A stretch of DNA of 64,000 nucleotides from DASXYG01 sp036502625 (GCA_036502625.1 DASXYG010000107.1:179510-243509); one strand, 5' to 3'. Positions 15,869-24,858 are shown, counted from the stretch's first letter. Notes: a model not told the origin generated them from the sequence alone. Numbers and translations: made by a program.

Positions 15869-17101
15869 ATGGCACCCACACGTGTCGTGGTCGTGGGCGC
15901 GGGCATGGTCGGCCTGTCCTGCGCCTGGTCGCTGCTCGGCCACGGCGCCGAGGTCGAGGTGCTCGACAAGGGCGCGGCCGGCGCCGGCTCCTCGTGGGGC
16001 AACGCGGGCTACATCTCGCCGGCGTTCACCGTGCCGCTGCCCGAGCCGTCGGTCCTGCGGTACGGCGTGCGCGCGGTGCTGGACCCGCGCTCCCCCGTAC
16101 GCGTTCCGTGGCGGCCGGACGCGGAGCGCGCGCGGTTCCTGTGGCACCTGGCGCGCAACTGCACCGACGCCAAGTGGGCGCGCGCGATGGGCGGCTACCG
16201 GCGGCTGAACGAGCGGATCTTCGCGGCCTTCGACGCGCAGCGCGACGCGGGCGTGCCCGCCCCGGTGCGCGAGGCCGCGGTGCTGGCCGCGTTCGCCCGC
16301 GCCGCCGACGCGGACGGCATCCTGCACGAGCTGGACGCCGTCGCCGCCGCCGGCCAGCCCGTCGAAATGGACATCCTGACCGGCGCGCAGGCGCGGGAGG
16401 CCGAGCCGAACCTGACCGACCGGATCGCGCTCGCCGTACGGGTCATGGGCCAGCGCTACCTCGACCCGGTCGCCTACACCGCCGCGCTCGCCGAGCAGGT
16501 GCGCGTCCGCGGCGGCAAGGTCACCGAGCACGCCCGGGTCACCGGCGTGGCCCGCCAGGGCGGGCGGACCGTGGTCCGTACGGCGGACGGGACGCGCGAC
16601 GCCGACGCGGTCGTGCTGGCCGCCGGCGCCTGGCTTCCGGGGCTTGCCGCCGCGCACGGAGTGCGGGTGCCGCAGTTCGGCGGGCGCGGCTACAGCTTCA
16701 CCGTGCCGCTGCGCCGTCCGCTGCGCGGCCCGCTGTACTTCCCGGCCGTACGGTCGGCGCTGGCGCCGCGCGACGGGCGGGCCCGCGTCACGGGGGTCAT
16801 GGAGTTCCAGCGCCCCGACGCGCCGCCGGACCCGGCGCACGTCCCGGCGACCGTACGCGCCGTGCGGCCGCTGCTCGACGCGGGGTGGGACCAGGTACGG
16901 GACCGGTGGGTGGGGGCGCGCCCGCTCACCGCCGACGGCGTGCCCCTCGTGGGCCCGTCGGCCACCGACGGGGTGTACATCGCCGGGGGACACGGGATGT
17001 GGGGCGTGACCCTCGGGCCGCTCACCGGCCGGCTGCTGGCCGACCACATCATGACCGGTGCCATGCCACCCGAGCTGGCCTGGCTTGATCCGCTGCGCTG
17101 A
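15869..17101 (+). CDS. FAD-dependent D-amino-acid dehydrogenase-like oxidoreductase
   Basis: A 410-residue DAO-fold flavoprotein resembling DadA. The FAD motif is VVVVGAGMVGLSCAWSLLGHGAEVEVLDK (G10-x-G12-x-x-G15, with the acidic residue at the end of strand 2). SSWGNAGYISPAF near 45-57 is the DadA-type SxxNAG motif, and the C-terminal FAD segment is GVYIAGGHGMWGVTLGPLTG. Predicted reaction: oxidative deamination of a D-amino acid to a 2-keto acid with electrons passed to the respiratory chain. It is the first gene of an operon containing an N-acyl-D-amino-acid deacylase, which supports a D-amino acid substrate. ATG 15869 is preferred over GTG 15848 because GGAGACGGGG lies directly upstream. 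Confidence 0.87.
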   Translation: MAPTRVVVVGAGMVGLSCAWSLLGHGAEVEVLDKGAAGAGSSWGNAGYISPAFTVPLPEPSVLRYGVRAVLDPRSPVRVPWRPDAERARFLWHLARNCTDAKWARAMGGYRRLNERIFAAFDAQRDAGVPAPVREAAVLAAFARAADADGILHELDAVAAAGQPVEMDILTGAQAREAEPNLTDRIALAVRVMGQRYLDPVAYTAALAEQVRVRGGKVTEHARVTGVARQGGRTVVRTADGTRDADAVVLAAGAWLPGLAAAHGVRVPQFGGRGYSFTVPLRRPLRGPLYFPAVRSALAPRDGRARVTGVMEFQRPDAPPDPAHVPATVRAVRPLLDAGWDQVRDRWVGARPLTADGVPLVGPSATDGVYIAGGHGMWGVTLGPLTGRLLADHIMTGAMPPELAWLDPLR

Positions 17102-17112
17102 AAGAGGACGCC

Positions 17113-18384
17113 ATGTCGCACCCAACCGCCGAAGAGCAGCGGGCCGATCCGGGCCCGAGCCCCGCGCGCATCCGCCGGATCGGCCTCACGACCGGCGTGA
17201 TCCTGATGCTCGCCTTCTCCATCGACTACGTGGACCGCTTCGCCGTCAGCATGGTGCTGCCGGCGATCGGCAAGGAGTTCTCCCTGTCGGCGACGCTCCA
17301 GGGCTCGCTGGTGTCCGCGTTCGCCGTCGTCTACATGATCTGCCAGATCCCGGCGGGCCTCGTCGCCGACAAGCTGGGCGCGCGCATGGTCATGCTCACG
17401 ACCCTGGTCCTGTGGTCGGCGTTCACCCTGGGCACCGCCCTGGCCACGTCGTTCGCCGTGCTGATCGGGATACGGGCGCTGTTCGGCGCGTCCCAGGGCT
17501 TCTTCCCCGCCTCGGTGTTCAAGACGATCTCCGAGCGCACCACGCCGCACAACCGCGGCACCGTGACCGGCCTCATGACGTCGGCCTCGGGCATCGGCAC
17601 CGGCGTCACCCCGCTGATCATGGCGCCGCTGCTGATCGCGTACGGCTGGCGCGGGTCGTTCATGTGGCTGGCCGGGGCGGGCGCCGTGATCGGCGTGGTC
17701 CTCTGGCTGGTCATCCCCCGCAAGCTGCCCGCCCGCCTGCGCGACGACCAGGGCGGCCCGGCGAAGCCCACCCCCGAGGCGCGCCGCGCGGTGCTGCGCT
17801 CGCCGCAGGTGTGGATGCTGGCCGCGGTGTTCTGCGCGTTCAACTTCGTGGTGTACGGGCTGATCACCTGGGTGCCCAGCTACCTCCAGGTGGGCAAGGG
17901 CATCTCGATCGGGCAGACCGGGGTGCTCGCGTCGATTCCGCTGCTGGTCAGCTTCGTCACGACGATCCTCGGCGGCTGGCTGTTCGACCGGTACTTCCAG
18001 GCGCGCCCGCGCCCGTACCTGTTCGTGACGACGCTGGTCTCCGGCATCTTCATGATCCCGATGGCGTTCGTGGGCTCCGCCGAGACGTTCATCGTCTTCG
18101 AGACGATCGCGTCCGGAATCGGCGGCCTCGGCTCCATGGCGCTGGTCGGCCTGCCGATGCGGGTGCTGCCGTCGTCGCTGACCGGAACCGGCATGGGCGT
18201 GTTCAACTTCGGCGGGCAGGTCGCCGGGCTGTCCGCGCCCCTGCTGCTCGGTGTGCTCGTCGACAACGTCTCCTACGGGGCGGCGTTCGGGCTGCTGGCC
18301 GTGGCGAGCCTGATCGCCGCCGGGCTGGCGCTGCGCATGCCCGCGCGCCCCGACGATTTCAGTTTCGTCCGGAAGGGAGTCTGA
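17113..18384 (+). CDS. MFS transporter of the D-amino-acid-type operon
   Basis: A 423-residue MFS protein with about 12 membrane helices. IDYVDRFAVSMVLPAIGKEFSLS, GLVADKLGARMVM and RALFGASQGFFPASVFKTISERTTPHNRG are typical of the anion:cation symporter branch that imports organic anions and some dipeptides. It begins 11 bp after the flavoprotein gene behind AAAGAGG. Its TGA stop overlaps the next start (TGATG), so it is translationally coupled to the serine hydrolase. From its neighbours it likely imports the operon's substrate, perhaps an N-acyl-D-amino acid or D-amino-acid peptide (inference). Confidence 0.87.
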   Translation: MSHPTAEEQRADPGPSPARIRRIGLTTGVILMLAFSIDYVDRFAVSMVLPAIGKEFSLSATLQGSLVSAFAVVYMICQIPAGLVADKLGARMVMLTTLVLWSAFTLGTALATSFAVLIGIRALFGASQGFFPASVFKTISERTTPHNRGTVTGLMTSASGIGTGVTPLIMAPLLIAYGWRGSFMWLAGAGAVIGVVLWLVIPRKLPARLRDDQGGPAKPTPEARRAVLRSPQVWMLAAVFCAFNFVVYGLITWVPSYLQVGKGISIGQTGVLASIPLLVSFVTTILGGWLFDRYFQARPRPYLFVTTLVSGIFMIPMAFVGSAETFIVFETIASGIGGLGSMALVGLPMRVLPSSLTGTGMGVFNFGGQVAGLSAPLLLGVLVDNVSYGAAFGLLAVASLIAAGLALRMPARPDDFSFVRKGV

Positions 18385-19265
18385 TGGAGCAGGTCATCCT
18401 CGACCGCGCCCGCGAGGTGGGCGTCCAGGTCTCGATGCACGCGCGCGACATCGACGGCACGGCGGAGTTCGGCATCGGCGGCGGCGACCCGGTGGTGCCC
18501 GCGTCGGTGTTCAAGGTGCCGGTCGCGGTGGAGCTGGCGCGCCAGGCGGTGGCCGGCGAGGTCGACCTCGCCGAGCCGATCACGGTCGAGGCCGGGCCGA
18601 AGGTGCCGTCGCCGTACGGGCTGGCGACGTTCCGGCACGCGGCGACGCTGTCGCTGGACACGCTGGCGACGCTCATGATCGGCATCAGCGACAACGTCGC
18701 CACCGACATCGTGTTCGCCAAGGTCGGCAAGCCCGCCGTCGCGGCGCTCCTCGACCGGCTCGGGCTGCACGGGAGCTTCATCGACCAGGACTGCGCCGAA
18801 CTGCTCGCCACGATCGGCGAGGACCTCGGATTCGGCTACGAGGACGACGAGCGCGTCCTCACCGCGCTCACCCCGGAGCAGCTCGGGAGCCTGCGCGCGC
18901 TCGACCCGATGCGCAGCCAGCGCACGACCGCCGCCGACATGACCACGCTGCTCGGGCTGGTCTGGCGGGACGAGGCGGCGCCGGCCGAGGCGTGCGCCGA
19001 GGTGCGCCGGTGGATGGGGCTGCAGGTGTGGCCGCACCGGCTCCGCTCGGGGTTCGCCACCGACGACGTACGGATCAGCGGGAAGACGGGGACCCTCCCG
19101 ACGATCCGCAACGAGGTCGGTGTGATCGACTACGGGGACGGCGGGCGGTTCGCCGTGGCGGTGTTCACCCGGGCGGTCGACGCCCGGTCGCAGGCGCCGG
19201 AGCGCGACGCGTTCATCGGGTTCGCCGCGGCGCGCGCCGTCGAGGCGCTGAGGAGGGATCGATGA
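18384..19265 (+). CDS. Class A beta-lactamase-like serine hydrolase
   Basis: A 293-residue protein with the three penicillin-recognising-enzyme motifs in the right order: S41-V-F-K44 (SxxK), S102-D-N104 (SDN) and K234-T-G236 (KTG). No signal peptide is visible, so unlike true class A beta-lactamases it is predicted cytoplasmic, and no clear ExxLN omega-loop Glu is apparent. A peptidase or amidase acting on D-amino-acid bonds is therefore as likely as beta-lactam hydrolysis. It overlaps the transporter stop by 1 bp, and its own stop overlaps the deacylase start (ATGA), placing it firmly inside the operon. Confidence 0.85.
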   Translation: MEQVILDRAREVGVQVSMHARDIDGTAEFGIGGGDPVVPASVFKVPVAVELARQAVAGEVDLAEPITVEAGPKVPSPYGLATFRHAATLSLDTLATLMIGISDNVATDIVFAKVGKPAVAALLDRLGLHGSFIDQDCAELLATIGEDLGFGYEDDERVLTALTPEQLGSLRALDPMRSQRTTAADMTTLLGLVWRDEAAPAEACAEVRRWMGLQVWPHRLRSGFATDDVRISGKTGTLPTIRNEVGVIDYGDGGRFAVAVFTRAVDARSQAPERDAFIGFAAARAVEALRRDR

Positions 19266-20722
19266 CGAGCGTGGTGCTGCGCGGCGGCACGGTGTGCGAC
19301 CCGGGCACGGGGTTCTCCGGGCCGGCGGACGTGCTGATCCGCGACGGGAAGGTCGCGGCGGTCGGCGCCGGGGCGGACGCGGACCCGGACGCCCGGGTGG
19401 TCGACGTGACCGGCATGATCGTCGGTCCCGCGTTCATCGACCTGCACAGCCACGTCGACTCCATCGCGGGCCAGCGGCTCCAGGCGATGGACGGCGTGTG
19501 CGCCACCCTGGAGCTCGAGGCCGGCGCGGTCAGCGTGGAGCCGGCGTACCGGAAGGCCGCCGAGCAGGGCCGGCCGCTGCACTACGGCTACGCCGCGTCC
19601 TGGGCCGCCACCCGCTTCCAGGCGCACACCGGCGCCCCCACCACCGACACGCTCGCCGTCCTCGGCGAGCCCGAGTGGCAGCGGTCGTCCTCGCCGGCCG
19701 AGCGCGCGGCCTGGCTCGGCCTGCTCGAAGGCGAGCTGGCGGCCGGCGGGCTCGGCGTCGGCGTCCTGCTCGGCTACGCGCCGCGTACGGACCCGACGGA
19801 GTTCCTCGACGTGGCCCGGCTCGCCGCACGGGCCGGCGCCCCGACGTTCACGCACGTACGGGAGCTCATCGAGGCCGACCCCACCACCCCGATCGACGGC
19901 TCGACCGAGATCGCCGCGGCCGCCGCCGAGACCGGCGCGGCCATGCACCACTGCCACGTCAACAGCACCTCGCGGCGGCACATCGACCGCGTGCTGTCCA
20001 CGCTGGACGCCTCGCGGCGCGGCGGCTCGGCGGTCACCGTCGAGGCCTATCCGTACGGCGCCGGGTCCACCGCGATCGGCGCGTTCTTCCTGTCCCCCGA
20101 GCGGCTGCCCGTCTGGGACCTGAAGCCGTCCGACCTGGTGATCGTGGACACCGGCGAGCGCGTCGCCGACGCGGCCAGGCTCCGCGAGATCCGCGAGCGG
20201 GACCCCGGCGCGCCGTGCATCGTGCACTTCATCGACGAGGCCGACGAGGCCGACGCCGCGCTGCTGCGCCACGCGCTGGCCTTCGAGGACGGCATCGTGG
20301 CCAGCGACGCCATGGCCGTGGCCTTCCCCGGCGGCGCGCACGAGAGCACCGAGTGGCCGCTGCCCGCGGGCGGCCGTACGCACCCGCGCACCGCGGGCAC
20401 GTTCACGAAGTCGCTGCGGGTCATGGTCCGCGAACAGCACGCCTGGACGTGGCTCGAGGCGTTCCGCCGCTGCGCGTACCTGCCGGCCCGGGTCCTCGAC
20501 GCGGTGTGCCCGGCGATCCGCGGCAAGGGGCGGCTGGCCGCCGGGACCGACGCCGACATCGTGGTGATCAACCCCGAGACCGTCACCGACCGCGCCACGT
20601 TCACCGACCCGACCCGGACCGCCCAGGGCGTGCGCCACCTGCTCGTGGACGGCACGTTCGTGGTGCGCGACGGCGAGCTGCGCGCCGACGCGTTCCCCGG
20701 CCGGCCGCTGCGGGGCCGATGA
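19262..20722 (+). CDS. N-acyl-D-amino-acid deacylase (amidohydrolase family)
   Basis: A 486-residue TIM-barrel metal hydrolase of the D-aminoacylase type. It has H62-S-H64 after strand 1 (FIDLHSHVDS), FTHVREL and HHCHVNST for the metal-binding histidines, and the catalytic Asp in ASDAMAVAFPGG. The ADIVVINPETV C-terminal beta-sandwich and the LLVDGTFVVRDGEL end are typical. The segment that usually supplies the bridging Cys (NCG) reads TLELEAGAVS here, so a Glu may bridge the metals. Predicted reaction: release of a free D-amino acid from an N-acyl form, feeding the DadA-like flavoenzyme at 15869. The start overlaps the previous stop (ATGA). Confidence 0.88.
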   Translation: MTSVVLRGGTVCDPGTGFSGPADVLIRDGKVAAVGAGADADPDARVVDVTGMIVGPAFIDLHSHVDSIAGQRLQAMDGVCATLELEAGAVSVEPAYRKAAEQGRPLHYGYAASWAATRFQAHTGAPTTDTLAVLGEPEWQRSSSPAERAAWLGLLEGELAAGGLGVGVLLGYAPRTDPTEFLDVARLAARAGAPTFTHVRELIEADPTTPIDGSTEIAAAAAETGAAMHHCHVNSTSRRHIDRVLSTLDASRRGGSAVTVEAYPYGAGSTAIGAFFLSPERLPVWDLKPSDLVIVDTGERVADAARLREIRERDPGAPCIVHFIDEADEADAALLRHALAFEDGIVASDAMAVAFPGGAHESTEWPLPAGGRTHPRTAGTFTKSLRVMVREQHAWTWLEAFRRCAYLPARVLDAVCPAIRGKGRLAAGTDADIVVINPETVTDRATFTDPTRTAQGVRHLLVDGTFVVRDGELRADAFPGRPLRGR

Positions 20723-20784
20723 TCCGTACGGCAGATCCCGGTCCGCGACCCTGCGGCGACGACGCCGCGAGAGAGGAGCCGACG

Positions 20785-23700
20785 ATGCCCCGGCGCCCGA
20801 GCGTCAGCGACATCACGTCCCTGTCCGTCCCGGAGACCCCGTCCCTGTCCCCGGACGGCACCCGCGTCGCCTACGCGCTCCGCCGCTCCACCTGCGGCGA
20901 CGCGACCGACACGGCCGACGCGGCCGACCGGACGGAGCGCGCGCTGTGGTGGGCGGCGGCGGACGGCTCGGGGGCGCGGGCGCTCACCCGCGGTCCGGAC
21001 GACCGCTCCCCCGCGTGGTCGCCGGACGGGGACCGGATCGCGTTCCTCCGGGCCGCCGGCGGCCCGCCGCAGATCTGGGTGCTGCCCGTGGACGGGGGCG
21101 AGCCGGAGCCGGTCACCGACCTGCCGCTGGGCGCCGGGGCGCCGGTGTGGAGCCCGGACGGCACCCGGATCGCGTGCACCGCGCCGGTCGACACCGCGCC
21201 CGGCGCGCCGGGCCGCCCGCTGGTGACCGCCCGCCTCGACTACCAGGCCGACGGCGCGGGCCTGCTCGGCACGGTCCGCGCGCACGTCCACGTCACGGAC
21301 CCGGCCACCGGCGCGACCCGCCCGGTCACCGAGGGCCCGCGCTCGGCGTCCGCCCCCGCCTGGTCGCCGGACGGCGCGCGGCTGGTCTTCACCGCCGCCA
21401 CCGGCGACGACGCCGACCTCACCCGCTGCTCCGCCCCGTACGTCCTCGACCTGGCCTCCGGCGCGGCGCCGCAGCGCATCGGCGCCGCCGACGGCTACGT
21501 CTCCGCGGCCTCCTGGACCCCCGACGGCACCGCCCTGCTCGCCGTGGCGGGCCAGGGCGGCCCGTTCGGCTCGGTGCGCCTCGTCCGCCTCCCCCTCGAC
21601 GGCGCGCCGGAGGACCTCTCCGGCGCCCTCGACCGCAACGTCATGCCCGGCGCCCCCGGCTACCCGGGCGCCCCGCCCCAGACCACCCCGGACGGCACGA
21701 TCCTCTTCTGCGTCCGCGACGACGGCGACACCCACGTCTACGCCGTCACCCCGGGCGCGTCCCCCCGCCCCGTCGTCACCGGCGCGGGCCGCACCGTGAC
21801 GGGCATGTCGGCCGCCCGCGACACGGACACGACCGCCCTCGTCCTCGGCACCCCCACCTCGTACGGCGAGATCGTGACGGTGGCCGCGGGCGCCGAAACG
21901 GTGTGCACGGACCACGGCGCGGGCCTCGCCGAGCCCTTCGTCCGCGAACCCCGTACGTTCGCGATCTCCGACGGCACCACCGTGCACGGCTGGCTCGTCC
22001 GGGACCCCGGGGCCGCCGGGCCGCTGCCGCTGCTGCTCGACATCCACGGCGGGCCGCACAACGCGTGGAGCGGCGCCGCGGACGAGCACCACCTCTACCA
22101 GCAGGAGCTGGCCGCGCACGGGTGGGCCGTGCTGCTGGTCAACCCGCGCGGCAGCGACGGCTACGGCGCGGACTTCTTCGGCGCGGTACGGGGCGGCTGG
22201 GGCACCGGCGACGCCGCGGACTTCCTCGAACCCCTGGACGCCCTCGTCGCCGAGGGCCTCGCGGACCCGCGGCGGCTCGCGGTCGCCGGGTACAGCTACG
22301 GCGGGTTCATGACCTGCTACCTCACCGGCCGCGACCGGCGGTTCGCCGCGGCCGTCGCCGGCGGCGTCGTGAGCGACCTGCCCAGCATGGCCGGCGCCTC
22401 CGACGCGGGCCACGACCTCGCCGTGCACGAGCTGCGCGGCCTCCCCTGGACCGACCCCGGCCACCTCGCCGAGATGTCGCCGTACGCCCGGGTCGACGCG
22501 GTCACCACCCCAACGCTCGTCCTGCACGGCGCGGACGACCTCCGCTGCCCGGCGGACCAGGCGAAACTGTGGCACTCGGCGCTGCGCGTCCGCGGCGTGC
22601 CCAGCGAGCTGGTGCTGTACCCGGGCGCGTCGCACCTGTTCGTGCTGTCCGGCCGCCCGTCGCAGCGGCGCGACTTCGGCCGCCGCCTCGTCGACTGGGT
22701 CCAGCGCTACGCCGGCACGCCCGGCACCGTACGCCCCGCCCCGATCGACGCCGCGCACTGGGAGCGGCGCCTGGCGACGCTGGCCGCCCGGCACGCGGTG
22801 CCCGGCGCGTCCCTCGGCATCCTGCGCCTCGGCGCGGACGGCGCGCCCGACGAGCTCGCCGAGGCCGCGTACGGCGTCACCAGCACCGCCACCGGCGTCC
22901 CCGTCACCACCGACACCGTGTTCCAGATCGGGTCGATCACCAAGGTGTGGACCGCCACCGTCGCCATGCGCCTCGTCGACGACGGCAAGCTGACCCTGGA
23001 CACCCCGGTAGCCGAGGTGCTGCCGGAGCTGCGCCTCGCGGACGACGCCGTCGCCGCCCGGGTGACCGTACGCCACCTGCTCACGCACACCAGCGGCATC
23101 GACGGCGACCTGTTCACCGACACCGGCCGCGGCGACGACTGCGTGGAGCGCTACGTGGACGTCCTGCGCGACGCCGCGCAGACCCACCCGCTCGGCGCCA
23201 CCTGGTCGTACTGCAACGCCGGCTTCGTCCTCCTCGGCCGCGTCATCGAGAAGATCACCGGCGCCACCTGGGACGCGGCCATCCGCGACCACCTCCGCAC
23301 CCCGCTCGGCCTCGAGCACACGGTGACGCTCCCCGAGGAGGCGCTCCTCCACCGCGCCGCCGTCGGCCACATCGGGGAGGCCGGGGCCGACCCCGCGCCC
23401 GCCCCCATCTGGCAGCTCCCCCGCGCGGTCGGCCCGGCCGGCCTGGTGACCGCCACCGCCGCGGACGTCCTCGGCTTCGCGCGGATGCACCTCACCGACG
23501 GCCTGGCGCCCGATGGCACGCGGGTGCTGAGCGCGAAGTCGGCCGCGGCCATGCGGGACGAGCGCACCGAGGTGCCCGACCCGTACACGCTCGGCGACTC
23601 GTGGGGCCTCGGCTGGATCCGGTTCGGCTGGGACGGCCGCCGCCTCGTCGGCCACGACGGCAACACCATCGGCCAGTCGGCGTTCCTGCGCGTCCTGCCG

Positions 23701-24132
23701 TCGCACGGGCTGGCGGTCGTGCTGCTCACCAACGGCGGCCACACCCGCGACCTCTTCCAGGACCTCTACCGCGAGATCTTCGCCGACCTCGCGGGCGTCG
23801 CCGTCCCCGAGCCGCTCGCGCCGCCGCGGGACCCGCCGGCGACGGACCTCACGCCGCACGAGGGCACGTACGAGCGCGCCTCGAGCCGCATCGACGTCTT
23901 CACCGACGACGGCACCCCGACCATCCGCATCACCGCCACCGGGCCGCTGGCCGCGCTCACCCCCGAGCCGTCGCAGACCCTGACGCTGGTGCCGGCCGAC
24001 GCGACGGGCGACCTCTACTGCGTCCGCGAACCGGGCGTCCAGACCTGGATGCCGGTCACCTTCTACGACCTCCCGACCGGCGAGCACTACGTGCACGTCG
24101 GCGCCCGCGCCACCCCGAAACGCACGGGCTGA
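20785..24132 (+). CDS. Fusion of S9 prolyl-oligopeptidase-type peptidase and class C beta-lactamase-type serine hydrolase
   Basis: One uninterrupted 1115-residue chain. Residues about 10-400 are a beta-propeller with repeated (W)SPDGxR(L/I)AF blades. Residues 410-650 are an S9 catalytic domain with S504 in GYSYGG, an Asp (584 or 585) in HGADDLRCP and H617 in GASHLF. After a short linker, about 665-985 is a class C beta-lactamase/S12-type domain with S717-I-T-K720, Y809-C-N811 and H957-D-G959, then a small C-terminal barrel. There is no signal peptide. Both active sites look intact, giving two serine hydrolases in one protein, a combination I do not know as standard. The ATG at 20785 has GAGAGGAG upstream; an ATG at 20719 overlapping the deacylase stop is an alternative. 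Last gene of the operon. Confidence 0.88.
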   Translation: MPRRPSVSDITSLSVPETPSLSPDGTRVAYALRRSTCGDATDTADAADRTERALWWAAADGSGARALTRGPDDRSPAWSPDGDRIAFLRAAGGPPQIWVLPVDGGEPEPVTDLPLGAGAPVWSPDGTRIACTAPVDTAPGAPGRPLVTARLDYQADGAGLLGTVRAHVHVTDPATGATRPVTEGPRSASAPAWSPDGARLVFTAATGDDADLTRCSAPYVLDLASGAAPQRIGAADGYVSAASWTPDGTALLAVAGQGGPFGSVRLVRLPLDGAPEDLSGALDRNVMPGAPGYPGAPPQTTPDGTILFCVRDDGDTHVYAVTPGASPRPVVTGAGRTVTGMSAARDTDTTALVLGTPTSYGEIVTVAAGAETVCTDHGAGLAEPFVREPRTFAISDGTTVHGWLVRDPGAAGPLPLLLDIHGGPHNAWSGAADEHHLYQQELAAHGWAVLLVNPRGSDGYGADFFGAVRGGWGTGDAADFLEPLDALVAEGLADPRRLAVAGYSYGGFMTCYLTGRDRRFAAAVAGGVVSDLPSMAGASDAGHDLAVHELRGLPWTDPGHLAEMSPYARVDAVTTPTLVLHGADDLRCPADQAKLWHSALRVRGVPSELVLYPGASHLFVLSGRPSQRRDFGRRLVDWVQRYAGTPGTVRPAPIDAAHWERRLATLAARHAVPGASLGILRLGADGAPDELAEAAYGVTSTATGVPVTTDTVFQIGSITKVWTATVAMRLVDDGKLTLDTPVAEVLPELRLADDAVAARVTVRHLLTHTSGIDGDLFTDTGRGDDCVERYVDVLRDAAQTHPLGATWSYCNAGFVLLGRVIEKITGATWDAAIRDHLRTPLGLEHTVTLPEEALLHRAAVGHIGEAGADPAPAPIWQLPRAVGPAGLVTATAADVLGFARMHLTDGLAPDGTRVLSAKSAAAMRDERTEVPDPYTLGDSWGLGWIRFGWDGRRLVGHDGNTIGQSAFLRVLPSHGLAVVLLTNGGHTRDLFQDLYREIFADLAGVAVPEPLAPPRDPPATDLTPHEGTYERASSRIDVFTDDGTPTIRITATGPLAALTPEPSQTLTLVPADATGDLYCVREPGVQTWMPVTFYDLPTGEHYVHVGARATPKRTG

Positions 24133-24145
24133 GGTCCGTACGGGG

Positions 24146-24748
24146 TCAGGGCGCGCGGCGGATGGGCGCCAGGGTCGGCACCGGGTCCGTGGCGAGGAAG
24201 TCGGCGACGAGGCCGTAGACCGTGCCGGGCTTGTCCAGCACCAGGAGGTGGGACGTGCCCGGCACGACGGCCAGCTCGGCACCGGGGACGGCGCGGTACA
24301 GGGCGGCGGTGTGCTCCAGGCGCACGACGTCGTCGTCGCCGGCCATCACGAGCGTGCGGACGGCGACCGCCGCGAGGTCGTCCTCGGTCAGCGTGGGCTC
24401 CGCGCGCGCCATGCGGAGCACCTTCTCCGCGAGCACCGGGAAATGCGCCTCGCCGTCGGGCGACACCTCGCCGTAGCGGGGGCCGAGCGCGGCGATGACG
24501 CCCGGGTCCGTCAGGTCGTCGAACACCACCGGGAGCAGCCCGTCATGATGGAAGTTCCCGCTGATCAGCACGGCCTTCCGGACCAGGTCGGGCCGGCGCA
24601 GCGCCACGTGCAGCGCGACGTTCGCGCCGTCGCTGTGCCCCACGAGGTGCGCCGGGCCGCCGACGGCCTCCTCGATGAACGCGATGATGTCGCCGGCCAT
24701 CAGGTCGTACGTGAGCGGCCGCACGCCGTCAAGCTCGATGATCGCCAT
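24146..24748 (-). CDS. Alpha/beta hydrolase, N-terminally truncated
   Basis: A 200-residue alpha/beta hydrolase with nucleophile Ser in LVGHSDGAN (about 36-44), an Asp in LVMAGDDDVV (near 137) and His in VPGTSHLLVL (near 166). Homologues normally carry 50 or more residues before PLTYDL, with the first strands and the HG oxyanion segment. These are missing here, and an in-frame TGA 6 bp upstream of ATG 24748 prevents extension. The gene is therefore probably a 5'-truncated copy and may be inactive. It is convergent with the fusion peptidase gene (14 bp) and divergent from the P450 gene. Confidence 0.7.
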   Translation of the reverse strand: MAIIELDGVRPLTYDLMAGDIIAFIEEAVGGPAHLVGHSDGANVALHVALRRPDLVRKAVLISGNFHHDGLLPVVFDDLTDPGVIAALGPRYGEVSPDGEAHFPVLAEKVLRMARAEPTLTEDDLAAVAVRTLVMAGDDDVVRLEHTAALYRAVPGAELAVVPGTSHLLVLDKPGTVYGLVADFLATDPVPTLAPIRRAP

Positions 24749-24829
24749 ACCGCCTCATTCTGCCGTGCCGGCCGTCCGCGCGGCCATTCGGAAATTACGG
24801 TCCGGAAATAGCGTTTCGGCCGCTATCGG

Positions 24830-24858
24830 TGGACTGCGCAATCGTTCTTATCTACTCT
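24830..24858 (+). promoter_or_regulatory. Putative P450 promoter
   Basis: TGGACT (24830-24835) and TACTCT (24853-24858) are spaced 17 bp in a clearly AT-richer 100-bp stretch before the P450 start, with a GAGGAG Shine-Dalgarno further down. Confidence 0.4.

Noticed and set aside
18384..19265. Antibiotic-resistance class A beta-lactamase
   Set aside because: SxxK, SDN and KTG are present, but there is no signal peptide and no clear ExxLN loop, and the gene is embedded in a catabolic operon. Resistance function is not supported.
19294..20784. N-terminal extension of the S9-S12 fusion protein by about 500 residues
   Set aside because: This stretch is the deacylase gene read in another frame. 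The fusion has its own start with a strong ribosome-binding site at 20785.
20047..24282. Very long antisense reading frame across the fusion-peptidase gene
   Set aside because: It mirrors the third-position GC bias of the real gene and encodes low-complexity Arg/Gly/Ala-rich sequence without domains.
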